Assembly (NCBI GenBank): GCA_019916065.1
Contig: CM034242.1
Span: forward strand, 15,438,823 to 15,502,822
Source: Vitellaria paradoxa
Lineage: Eukaryota; Streptophyta; Magnoliopsida; Ericales; Sapotaceae
DNA length: 64,000 bases
Direction: 5' to 3'
Every line of letters begins with the position of its first letter. Position 1 is the stretch's first letter. The position numbers and the translations under genes are program-made. This document shows, piece after piece, positions 52,870 through 63,640 of this stretch. Under the pieces are notes generated by a model. That model saw only the letters and a list, made by a program, of their open reading frames with translations. It was not told the DNA's origin and made no database searches.

Positions 52870-55064
52870 TTTGGCTAAAAATATGAATGGCAAATTTCAC
52901 ACTGTTGAAATTTTATTTGAAAGTGGAGATATTGGTACTCTTCTAAAAATTTCTTCCACTTTTTGTCTTTTTAACTCATACAAAATTACGAAACTAACTT
53001 TGTAGTAGAGGTCAATTAATACAAAACATATCAAATATCCTAGTTGCCCTTCTTTTCTATTTATCATTACAAGACTAATATCTTTCACTTTTTACTTTTT
53101 TTATAACATCCTCCACTTTTTATTAATTTGCATGTTAAATTAAAAATCTAATATCAATTTTAATTTCATAAAGTTATATGAGAGATATTTTTTAATAATT
53201 TTTTTTTAAATTAGCTTTGTAAATATATCTTTTAAATTTATTTTACCAAAAATAAAAAAAAACAATTATTATTTTTTAATTGATAGAAAATAAGACATCA
53301 TAATAGTTAATTAATTCATACACTAATAAAAAATTGAAATAAAAGTAAATTAAACTAAAATTCAAATCCTAACATTCTTTCTTAAAATCTGTCACCACTA
53401 AATAAAAATAATATGATACTGTTCAAAACAATTCAACAATTTTAACAAAAACTCTCTATAAATTACCAAATAAAAAAAAAACACTACAAATAGGAACTCT
53501 AAAAAAAAAGCTTATAGGGAAAAAAAGTTCTAATAATGTAATAGCATATAAATCAATAAAAATAAAAAATACAAAATATCACATGTAATTTGTTCTATAT
53601 TACTCTGTCAAAAAATCAATCACATGTGAGAGGAAAAATTAAAAAAAAAAGTTAAGGTTACTTTATCATTTAAGAGATTCAATAATTTCATAATAATATG
53701 AAATTTATTTTATATTACTTGTACCAAAAAAAAAATTAATCACATTCGAAAGTTGCACTTCAACAGAATCTTCTTCCATCATGTTTCGTTAAAGGTTTAA
53801 TAAATAAAAGAGACATATACGAATAAAAGTATATATAAGATTATGAAATATGTAATTATAAAAAAAATAAAAATGAGATACTGAAAAGTGAAAAGTGAAG
53901 AATTTTAGTTTCATAATAACAAATAAAAAGGGAGAGTAATTATGGTAATTTAAAGTATTTTGTATTAATTGTCCTCCATTAATTACAAGGTTAGTTTTGT
54001 AATTTTGTAGAGTAAAAAAATTACAAGAAATGGGGGAAGTTTTTAAGAAGTGCAAATATCTACACCCTTTATTTCAAGAACTAATATATATACATATATA
54101 CAATAATAAAGCACATATTTTTCCTTTGGCTATGTTTGGGCCATTTGGAGCTCTTTATTTTTGTTTAAAATGTAATTTGAGTAATTTTTTGACGTTTAGA
54201 GTGCAACTAACAAAAAAATAAAATAAAAATGCAAAGATGAATAATGAAATCTTGTTAGAATAGATTTTGACAAACATTTTTTAACTTTTCGTGTTAGAAC
54301 TTTTTAAAATTTGTAAAGATTTGTAGAGATTTAAATAGATTATAAGGATTCATGTAGTTCAAGATGAAAAAAAATCGTAAAATTTTGAAAAGATTTGTAG
54401 ATTTTTGTTTGGTTATTTTATTACTCCAAATGTTGTCGATATCCCTTTTTATAACTTTTTTAAGAGACTTTATATCCGAAACATAGGAACGACTTGACTA
54501 AAAAGTCATTCAAAACTTGATCGAAGAACTAGTGTTTATTGAAGAAGCTATAGAGTATCCCCTTTTATAACTTTTTTGGCCTAGCATTACACTATTGCAG
54601 GTAACTATCTAACTAGTACAAATTTCAAAGATAAAAATGTCATTTTTTTGGTAAGTAAATTTTTTTTTTTTTTTTTGGTAAGTGATAAAATCGTCATTGA
54701 GAGGAGTATTGTAGCTAAAGAAAAGTTTAAACTCTTAATTATTGAAAATAAAAATTGTCATAAAATAGGATTTGGATTAAAATTTAGGAGGCAAAATGAA
54801 ATTTACCCAAACATAAACTGCTGATGAGGTTTCTTTATGTATCCAGATAAGCAAGCTTACCACATGTTAGAAACTATATACAAATAGGGTCATAAATTAT
54901 GACAGGTTTAGGCTCAACTCTACTCATTCTTTTAGTAAACGGGTTGAATTTGAAAAGAAAAATTAAGCTTGTTTAGTAAACATATTGAGCTTGAGCAATG
55001 TCATTAAGGGGTTTGGGTTACATTTAATATAGTACAATAATTATTCACTTTAGGCCAGATTAGC
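52870..55064. other. AT-rich intergenic, no gene recognised
   Basis: Nothing supportable. The region is very AT-rich, with poly-A and poly-T runs. A possible MITE lies at about 54130-54440 (ccatttggag and ctccaaatg tips). Confidence 0.4.
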
Positions 55065-55552
55065 TGTCACACCCTTGATTTCATAATTTGAGATGCGATT
55101 TAATAATTGCATGCAAAATCATAGCCCTATAACCAACCTATAGCATACAATGTAAAGTATAGAAATAAAATAAAGTCTCAATCCATAACCAAGCAAATGT
55201 GCTCCCAACAGTAATAAGCATATGTTAGCCCTAAGTTGTTTTTCTACATTTTGATGCCATGAGTGTTACCCTTGCAGCATTAAGTCATTCATACTTTTTC
55301 TTTGATGCCATAAGTGTCTCTTTGTAATCCTAAGTTATATTCTTCTAAATTATACTTCAAAGACTTAGAACTACTCTTCCCTAAGTTGCGCTATCAAGTA
55401 TCCCGACCTTACTCACACACACAAATGCATACATAATTTGAAACTTTTCTTAAACTGAATATAGACATGATGTTGGGATAATTACAAAGAAAGTGCCAAT
55501 TCGTACACTATCGTGGCAATAATCTTAATAATCTCAATGGATTCAATATATT
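55065..55552 (-). mobile_element. 3' end of a decayed Ty3/gypsy element (LTR part)
   Basis: The plus-strand start TGTCACACCCTTGATTTC is, on the minus strand, an LTR end of the form GGGTGTGACA, the same type as the solo LTR at 19344-23013. It lies just downstream (minus strand) of the integrase remnant, where a 3' LTR is expected. The inner LTR border cannot be placed. Confidence 0.45.
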
Positions 55553-55945
55553 TTGGTAAACCGTATAACATCTGTCTCGGTGAAACTTATAAAAATACAA
55601 AATCATCAACATGAAACTCTAACGGCCGTCTCCGTTTATCTGTATGACTCTTCTATCTACTCTAAACTATCAAAAGTCTTTGTCGGATCACTTGAATCTT
55701 CTCTAATGCTTGTCTCATCAAATCAGAACCAATCATTGCATGTTATTCAATCTCAGCCTAACACAAACGAGATCTGCAAAGACGTCTATATAAAACCTCA
55801 TTGAGTCATCCTAATACTCACCTGATAACTATTATTATACACAAATTCAATCAACGTAAGATGGTTTTCTTAATTTGCTTCCAAAGTTAACACATAAGAC
55901 TTGAGCATATCTTCCAAAATTTGAACATGACCGACTAAATTTTAT
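55553..55945 (-). pseudogene. Ty3/gypsy integrase C-terminal remnant
   Basis: Read on the minus strand, pieces align with the conserved gypsy integrase tail: LEDMLKSYVLTLEAN, then LIEFVYNNSYQVSI, then LYG-type GRLCRSRLC, then IQVIRQRLL, then KRRRPLEFHVDDFVFL, then VSPRQ. Several codons are stops and small frameshifts are present, so it is long dead. The catalytic DDE core lies upstream and is not recognised. Confidence 0.75.
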
Positions 55946-56540
55946 CTAAATTACTAGTGCTCCTAGTTGATTGAAACTGTTTAATTAAAGTCGTTATTTT
56001 AATCAACTATTAATTTTGCCATACTTGATTTGATTTGGCATGTCTTGGTTAAGATTTTAGGTTTATTATTTGCTTATCATTCAATTGCTTGTTTTATTTA
56101 ATTACTTTTAGTTATTCCTTCCATTTAATTTATTGCTACTTTAGCCAATTGTCTATACTTTGCACCTAAATGATTGTTTAAGCTAGGATAAAATTTAATT
56201 TTCGCAGCACTTTTATTTGTTTTAGTGTAGTGTATAGATTAGAAAATTAAATCAACTTTATTATTGAATAATAATAGTAGATTTTAAAAGTTACATTTTA
56301 ATAAAAAAAAAAAGTTAGCTAAAACCTATTCCTTAAGGGTTCGACCTTGGTCTCACCACATTTTTAAAGTAATGCCGCACTTTCTTGCACTTGGAGGTAA
56401 AAACCATACATAATATGAATTTAAAATTTATTGATAATACTACATTAATTTAATGTTATAAAATTAAAATAATACAAATATTTTTAACTATTCAAGGGGG
56501 CAACATGCCCCCGACCATTTATTTTTATTTTTATTTTTTT
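55946..56540. other. Intergenic, possibly more gypsy debris
   Basis: No readable domain remains. A phrase near 56330 (ccttaagggttcgacctt) resembles words common in copia leader regions, but this is too weak to class. Confidence 0.3.
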
Positions 56541-56745
56541 GTCATATGAGCTAACTCAGTTGACCAAGTTACGTAGCTTTCCTTTGGAAGGTCATAAGTT
56601 CAAATCCGACTACAAGAAAGTTACCACTTGTGAATTCCCAAGCATGAATATAGATGGCGTGCCTTTGACTTAGACCGAGGATAAAACTAGGAAAGGTGCA
56701 TGTAACTAACCCATACACTCCTGATCTCTCAACCCAAAAAAAGGA
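56541..56745 (+). repeat. tRNA-derived SINE
   Basis: Box A ATGAGCTAACTCAGTTGACC at about 56546-56565 and box B GTTCAAATCC at 56598-56607 are spaced as in Pol III promoters. A body follows and ends in an A-rich tail (ccaaaaaaagg). No target-site duplication was confirmed. Confidence 0.55.
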
Positions 56746-57117
56746 AAATATTGCACTAGTAAATTATATCTATTTATCCCACTTTATTTGTTTTAAACCA
56801 AGAAATATATCACATGTTTAATTGAAAAAATAAAAAGTTAGTACTACAAATAAATTTTATCATTCGTAAATAATTCGGATTTGGCTAAGTTGAGTTTGTC
56901 GGATAATAAACTGAATTCACTTATACGAGTCTAGTTTGAACAAAGGAATGCAGCTGAATTCACTTGTATGGGTCCAATTTGAACAGAGGAATGCTTGACT
57001 CAATTTATTTTCATCCAATGACAGAATTATTAATCGTAAGAGTTCAACTTCAAGCCATAAATGAAACTGGCTATCAAAGCTTGGCCCATTCAACCGAATA
57101 TTGTTTTAGGTAATCTG

Positions 57118-57210
57118 GAATTATCTTCAAGGTTGAACCTTGAGCAAGGCTCAAGAAGCCCGGGCCTAGAGCCCCAAAAAAGGACCTCCTACTACTTTTT
57201 ATATTTAGAA
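57118..57210. repeat. hAT terminal fragment beside the MULE
   Basis: GGGCCTAGAGCCCCAAAAAAGG and AGGACCTCC resemble the subterminal words of the hAT family at 18590 and 5246. It is a fragment only, cut by or next to the MULE insertion at 57233. Confidence 0.4.
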
Positions 57211-57232
57211 TGAGGTAAGATTTTTTTTTTAT

Positions 57233-57640
57233 GAAAAATTGTATCCAAGTCATACTTTGTAATCTTTTAAAGATATTAGTCATACAAAAAAAAAGTATTG
57301 CTTTTAAGTCACATTAATGTGGAAAGTTTTGTATTTAAGTCACACTTTTGAGTGGGTCCCACGAGTTTGTTTTAAATATAATTTATAATATGACTTAAAT
57401 GCCCTTTTTTCTATAATTAACTGAGATGAAGTTGCCGAGAATTATGGAACCGAGAATCACGTTTTCCTTTTTTTGTTTCATTCCTTATAAATCGCGTGAA
57501 CAAGCATATGGTGAGATAAAAGTCTATTAAAGGATTATATATGAAGAAATAGATACATATTACACGAGTTTGTGCAGTGAGATTAACGTCGGTCGAAGGA
57601 ATACGTACGGATTTGGATTACGCATTTGGGTGAGTTTGTG
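57233..57640 (+). repeat. Terminal repeat of the large MULE
   Basis: Homologous to 1861-2256 on the opposite strand, with roughly nine of ten bases matching by eye. Shared landmarks include gagtgggtcccacgagttt, aactgagatgaagttgccga and gttggtg-free AT-rich gaps. It also contains the probable promoter of the transposase gene. Confidence 0.85.
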
Positions 57641-57947
57641 CTGTGAACGATTTCGGTCAGTCATGTCTTCGAATTTGATGCTGCTATGTAAGTTTGGTAC
57701 AGAGACTTTTGTAGTCAATTTGAACTGTGAAATGTCATTTTCAAATTTTGCGTTAAAGGTGTGTGAGAATTGGTCGAGTTTGAATTTGGAAAATGTATCA
57801 TTTAGTTACTCAATCCATGAACATTCTTCATGTTTTCTGAGAAACGATGTTGATTTTCAAAATATGATTATGTTGGCTCGCATGGTTGGTTTGTGTTATA
57901 TATCGATTGATGTTTTTTCGGCGGTTTGAACACAGTACCGATCCAAA

Positions 57948-57963
57948 ACAGTACCGGTACTGT
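57948..57963. repeat. 16-bp palindrome ACAGTACCGGTACTGT in the transposase frame
   Basis: Perfect palindrome made of two head-to-head copies of the family word. Identical palindromes are at 60629-60644 and 60833-60848. Here it falls in coding sequence, in the linker before the DNA-binding domain. Confidence 0.95.
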
Positions 57964-58798
57964 TTCCGGCAGTTCCAGTACTGTTTCTAATAGTATGCCA
58001 ATTGGTGATGTTGGTACTGGTCTGGATTCGTATGATGATTACTGTGATGTTGATGTGTATCGTAGTTCAATTTCAAGCCGTAAAGATAAACCATTGTTGT
58101 GTTTTAATTGGTCGTCATTAATATTGAGAGTGGGACAGGAATTCGTATGAGGTGTTAATGAGTTTCGTGATGCAATTTGTCGATATGCTACAGAGGTTGG
58201 CTTTGAATTTTTGTATGAGAGGAATAACAAGGATAGAGTCGAAGTTGTTTGTGCAAAAAAGTTTGCTGAAGGGTGTCCGTGGTCAATTGTTGCATCGTTA
58301 TCAAAAGTTAATCGTAATTTTTACATAAGGAAATTCAACAATATTCACAGTTGTGGTCCGACAATTATTAGGGATAGGTCTAAGAGGATGAGCAGGAAAT
58401 CTTTAGGTAAGTTGATTGTTGATCAAGTAGTATTAAAACCTTCAATGTCGCCGGTCGACGTTATTATATTTTTTAAAAACAACTATGGCATGGAAATTAG
58501 CTATGATAAAGCTTGGAGTGCTTTAGAGAAAGCTAAAGACATGATTTATGGTGAGTATGCTGATTCGTTTAATCACTTAAGTTGTTATGTGAAGGCTGCA
58601 ATGGATCTTAACCCAGGTAGTCATATTGTGTTGGATGTGGATGACGGTATAACCGGTTTAGACGGTTGTTTGTATCATTTGGGGCTAGTATACGTGGATT
58701 CAAATATTGCAGGCCTATCATTTTTATTGATGGTACTTTATTGAAGTCACGTTTCAAGGGTATTCTGATGGTAGCTACTGGCAAGGATGCGAATAATG

Positions 58799-59404
58799 GT
58801 ATGTTAATGTTCATAATTTTGTGCGGTACTGTTTTTATGCGCTACTATTTTATTATGCGGTACTGTTTTTAGTAAGATGTAGTATCGAATAAACACAGTA
58901 CCAAATGTATCTAGTCATACAAAGAATGGTACTGTTTTTATGCGGTACGGTTTTATTATGCGGTACTATTTTTGTGCGGTACTGTTTTTATGCGGTACTG
59001 TTTTATTATGTGGTACTGTTTTTAGTAAGATGTAGTATCGTATAAACACAATACCAAATGTATCTAGCAATACAAAGAATGGTAGTGTTTTTGTGCGGTA
59101 CGGTTTTATTATGCGGTATTGTTTTTAGTAAGATGTAGTATCATATAAACACAGTACCAAATGTATCTAGCAATACAAAGAATGGTAGTGTTTTTGTGCG
59201 GTACTATTTTTATGCGGTACTGTTTTATTATGCGGTATTGTTTTTAGTAAGATGTAGTATCGTATAAACACAGTACCAAATGTATCTGCTATTCAAAGAC
59301 CACAAGTACACCATACAAAGAATGGTACTGTTTTTTTTTTTTTGAACTGTTTTATTATGCGGTACTGTTTTTTAATTTGGTACTGTTTTTATGTTCATCT
59401 GCAG
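58799..59404 (+). repeat. GGTACTGT array filling the transposase intron
   Basis: The intron is almost wholly made of words of the type tgcggtactgttttt, with a longer period anchored by gtaagatgtagtatcg at 58873, 59025, 59128 and 59247. Donor GTATGT and acceptor TGCAG are intact, and exclusion of the array joins D-A-N-N-G to L-F-P-L in frame. Matches 754-905 in inverted orientation. Confidence 0.9.
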
Positions 59405-60453
59405 GGTTATTCCCATTGGCATTTGCTGTTGTTGATTCAGAGAATTTCGATAATTGGTCTTGGTTCCTAGGTCATTTGCGTGAGATATTGAACCCCTCTG
59501 AAGATTTTACAATTATTTCCGATAGAAATCCTGGATTGATGGAATCTTTGCCAATTAAGTTTCCTACATGTCATCACTTTTTCTGTCTACAGCATTTGAA
59601 GAACAATTTAAGAGATAAATTTAATCGTGGTAACAGATCTAATGGATCCCGTGAATACATTGTGAACTTGTTTTGTCAGTGTGCTTATGCTCCCACAGTT
59701 GCAGCATTTAAGGAGAAGTTAGATGTTTTGAAGAGGGAAGGGGGTGCAATTGTGGATAACTTTTTGAGTGGATTGCCTGTGTAAAATTGGACTAATGTGT
59801 ATTCTTGTAGTAGAAGGTATGGTGAGATGTCTTCAAATGCCATTAAATCTTTTAACTCATGGATTCTTGATGCAAGAAATATGCCAGTGGCACATTTGGT
59901 GGACAAGATAAGGGTTAAATTAATGGAATGGTTTGCCATAAGAAAGCTCGATGCTACAAAGTGGAATGGTGTTCTATGTCCAAGAATGGAAGAGAAGTTT
60001 AATGCACTTGTTGATGCTGGTAGAACATGGACCATCAAGATGTGTTCAGATAGTATTTATGAAGTATTTTCTAATCCTTCAACAACTGTTGATTTGGTGA
60101 ATTGTACATGTTCTTGTTATGGTTGGCAAATTTCTGGTTTTCCATGCTCTTATGCATTTGCTGTTATTGGGAGGATTAACAGACCTTTGAGTGAGTTTGT
60201 TGATGAGTACTTTCATGTTGATAATTACAAATTGGCATATGAAGGTGTGATTGTTCCAATACCAACAGACATAATCCAAGAGTTTGCAGACTGTAATAGT
60301 TCAATATTACCTCCAATAACACGGAGACCAGCTGGAAGGCCGAAGAAGCGTAGGATTAGATCAACTGGTGAGCTTGTATGAAGAATTCGTTGTGGTCGTT
60401 GTGGTCGCATGGGCTCTCATAATAAGAAGACTTGCAAAGAGCCGTTGAGTTGA

Positions 60454-61118
60454 ATTATTTTTTTTTTCTCCCAAAATTATGCTATGAAGAAGTCTGTTAT
60501 TGTTTGTTTGTTATGGTACTGTTTTTGAATTAATAATGAGAATGAGTATGTTTCAATCCATTTTGTGATAGTTTTTTATTCAGCGATATTCATTTTAATG
60601 TTGGTATTGAGAATGACAGTGGTGTAAAACAGTACCGGTACTGTTTTTATTAATACTGGTACTGTTTGTAATAGTGTATCAATTTTATATTTGCAGACAG
60701 TACCGTTGTCATTCTTATATTTAAAGGACATAAAAATTTGTTGGTGACAATAGCTGTAAGTGTTTTCACAAGCAAACTTCATTTGCAATATGTTGGTATT
60801 GAGATACTTCATACAAACAGTACCGGTATAAAACAGTACCGGTACTGTTAATATTAATACCAGTACTGTTTCGAATAGAGTATCAATCAGCACTATTTGC
60901 AGCACTATCAACATAACAAGAATCAACATCCCAAGAATTATCATACAAAAATCGCAAAAACCATGACTATTTATATTGCACAAATAGTACCATTAACTGG
61001 ACATTGACTATTTGTATTAGCATAAACTGTATCATTCAATTTACAGGAAAAAAATGTTGAATATACAAGTATTTTGTTAAAAAGAAACAGAATGTGCACT
61101 AATACTGTTTTAATTACA
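60454..61118. other. Gap between convergent transposase and protease genes, with palindromes
   Basis: Contains two diverged copies of a block (about 60600-60690 and 60810-60900) with the palindrome ACAGTACCGGTACTGT, then aatactggtactgttt, then a tagtgtatcaat word. The palindromes could form RNA hairpins at both genes' 3' ends. The long minus-strand frame at 60576-60983 consists of this repeat and is not regarded as a gene. Confidence 0.7.
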
Positions 61119-61879
61119 ATCACAATGTTCGTACATCACTAATGGACAGAAATTGTGATAGCATCTTTGCTTTGTAAGCTTGTACAGCTTCTTCTGAAAG
61201 CATCGGTTCAAGTGGCTCGTCATTTGATATGCATTGCATTACGTAGCACACCATTGGCCCACAGTCAACACTGCACACAAGATGTTATAGATTGTAAGAA
61301 TTTAGTTAGAGGTGTTCAACAATTTGCATGAATAAAAAAGGGTGTGGCTTACGTTGTAGATCCTTATTGTGGGCAATTTGCTGCAGAAATAATTGGGTAT
61401 TCGAATTCTATGCTGGTATGTTCAATATTTTTTGTTATTGGATCATTGAGGTATTGGTCTTTAAGTTTCAATTCCACATACTCTTTCTGATACAATATGA
61501 CAAATGTGGAGACAGTATGAGTTTTAATAAACAGCACCGGTATTGTTGTAAATAGTAGAAAAGAGTACCAATGAAATTATGTATAAAATTTACACACAGA
61601 ATCTTACCACTTTCCTTGCATCCTCAAGATACAAATCTTTGGAATTTGCTCTACGTGGTTTCATAGAATTATAATGTGTCCATGTCCACGTGTCTCTATC
61701 CAATACCAAAAGGGTCCAATGGTTGGGATCAGCAGGAATTCTCGTTCCACTTGTATTCAAAGGGAATACAAGTAGTCTGTATGTATCAGATAGTTTCAGC
61801 TTTTGATCAATATGAGTGTCTTGAGCTGCATGATGTCTCTCAAATACCACAAATGTCTGCAACAAGAAAAAATACATGT

Positions 61880-62300
61880 TGTCAAATACCACATGCTTGC
61901 GGTACTGTTTCCCCTAAGATGCATGCTCTCGTAAAAACAGTACCGAATGATTGTAGTATGCCAACAGTAATATGAAAATAAAAAAGAAGTCTCATATCCA
62001 TCGCATGGCTGACAGTACCATATGGATGACAGTACCACATGTATGCGGTACTGTTTTTATGTATAAGATGAATGCTATTTGAAAAACAGTACCAAACGAT
62101 AACAGTATGCAAACAGTACCAGATGAATGCTAGTTGAAAAACAATACCAAACGATTATAGTATGCAAAAAGTGCCACGTAACTAAAAAAGAAGTCATATC
62201 CATGCCATTTGCTGACAGTACCACATGGTCGAGAGTACCACATATATGCTGTACTATTTCTGAAAACATTTATGCTCTAGAAAAAGAGTACCGAATATAT
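61880..62300. repeat. ACAGTACC array in the protease-gene intron
   Basis: Units anchored by gatgcatgctctcg / gatgaatgctatttg words followed by aaaaacagtacc, then tagtatgcaaacag, recur at about 61918, 62069, 62121 and 62265. Read on the plus strand, these match the complement of the 146-bp unit in 754-1860 (ggatgcatgctcgttcaaaa). Confidence 0.85.
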
Positions 62301-62699
62301 ATAGTATGCAAAAAGCACAATTAACCACAGCAAGAGGTCACATATCTTACCCAACACAAACTGCTGAAGTATAAGCATCTTTTGGGGAAAGTGCTATTGA
62401 CTGATTCATGTTGTGTTGATTCTAGTTAGCGTGCATGACAGTCAATTAGCTGGGCAAATATTGTGATTAGTAAATATCAGATTAATTTGTTGAATTTAAG
62501 AAATAGTCAACATACTTTATTAATTCTGTAGAAATATAAGTTAATCATATATGCCTACCATGTTTGATATGCTCTCATTTGCTATGAGGTTGTAGATATC
62601 TTCAATGCTGATCATGCAGAGTGGTTCATTTGGTACAGCTCAAACAGTTACACTGTGTTGTGTGTATACAGTGAGCAGTAAGATGTCAACAAGATCAGC

Positions 62700-62860
62700 C
62701 AAAAAAAAAAAAAAAACAACAACAACATGAGTTAAGTTTGAAATGTTTATGTTAACAGTACCAGATAAAGGAATGACAGTTCCAATTATTATAAAAAATA
62801 GAGAACAGTACCAGATGATGGCAAGTAATTTTTTTTATAATTAACAAGTAATAAAAAAGA
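62700..62860. repeat. Scattered motif copies in another protease-gene intron
   Basis: A poly-A tract (62701-62717) followed by three acagtaccagat-type words at about 62756, 62777 and 62803 within the intron between the coiled-coil exon and the next exon. Confidence 0.6.
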
Positions 62861-63559
62861 AAGAGTTAAATATTGTCTTACGCTTTCCCCTCATTATCAA
62901 TAAGTTTTAAGATCCGTTCCTTTTTTATGTCCGATAGATGTGTGTTTTGTTGAAAAGTTGAAATAATCTGCTTAAGTGAAGGTTGCTTGGGCTCGGTTTG
63001 ATGTGTAGACAGTTGTAGAAGATCAATGTCTATAACGTCAGATTCTATATCTTTCGGGACAACTGCCGCAGTATCTACCTTTTGTTTTTTGGCAACCTTC
63101 TTTTTACCACTGTATGTGAACTCAGGATCTCTTTTCTTTTGGCGTGTTTTGTCCTTGAGTCTTTTGTACATTGAAGGTGGTTCGTTTACAGCTGGAGTTT
63201 GTTTTTCATTGGTATCCGACTTCTTTGGCCTTCTAGTTGCTGCATGTTTCTGCGTTACCTGGTGGACGCTAGATTCGACAAGTTCAGACCTTAATAATTC
63301 AACAACTGCATTCACATTATCAAGTTCTTCCTTTAGGTTTGTGTTTTGCAGGTTGAGATTTTCATTGTCAATGAACAACTTTGTCAAAATTTCATCTTTT
63401 TCTGCTATTTGCTTCTCCAATTCAGCAATTTTATCATCTTTTTCCTTGACTTGTTGCTCCAGCTCTTCTATTTGTTCACGGTTCAAAATTGATAAAACTG
63501 AAGCAACTGGATCATTATTTTGCTGAACTGGTACTGTTTCTGTTGATGCAGCCTGTCTT

Positions 63560-63640
63560 GCCTCTTGTTCTGGTTCCTCTTATTCTGGTGCCTCTTGTTC
63601 TGGTTCCTCTTATTCTGGTGCCTCTTGTTCTGGGACTTTT
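63560..63640 (-). repeat. 30-bp coding repeat with embedded stop
   Basis: The unit ctcttgttctggttcctctt then attctggtgc occurs two and a half times. On the coding strand it reads EEPEQEAPE with TAA before each EEPE, so one changed codon was copied when the repeat expanded. Confidence 0.85.

Larger units (their letters stand above)
57663..60453 (+). pseudogene. mudrA-like MULE transposase, decayed
   Basis: Two exons, 57663-58798 and 59405-60453, around a GT-AG intron. In order: an N-terminal segment typical of plant MULE transposases (starts MSSNLMLLCKFGTETF); a linker of GTV/STV words; a MuDR-type DNA-binding domain (about 58150-58360, FRDAICRY ... CPWSI ... IHSCG); the MULE catalytic domain (FIDGTLLKSRF, then FPLAFAVVDSEN, then IISDRNPGL, then C-x2-H); a SWIM finger; a CCHC knuckle (C-G-R-C ... 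H ... C). Defects: a frameshift at the T run near 57915; stops at 58148, 59782 and 60379; a frameshift near 58650; the presumed third catalytic acid is Lys (SNAIKSFNSW, where the family has SNAAESFNSW); SWIM His is Tyr (FPCSYA for FPCSHA). Not functional as read. Confidence 0.85.

Noticed and set aside
57233..57640. That 426-2256 and 57233 onward are two ends of one giant 57-kb element
   Set aside because: 426-2256 has its own complete 9-bp duplication and an empty-site paralogue, and the terminal repeats point outward toward each other as ends of separate elements.
60576..60983. 135-codon minus-strand frame between the MULE genes
   Set aside because: It is composed of the GGTACTGT repeat block, with low-complexity Val/Leu content and no recognisable domain.
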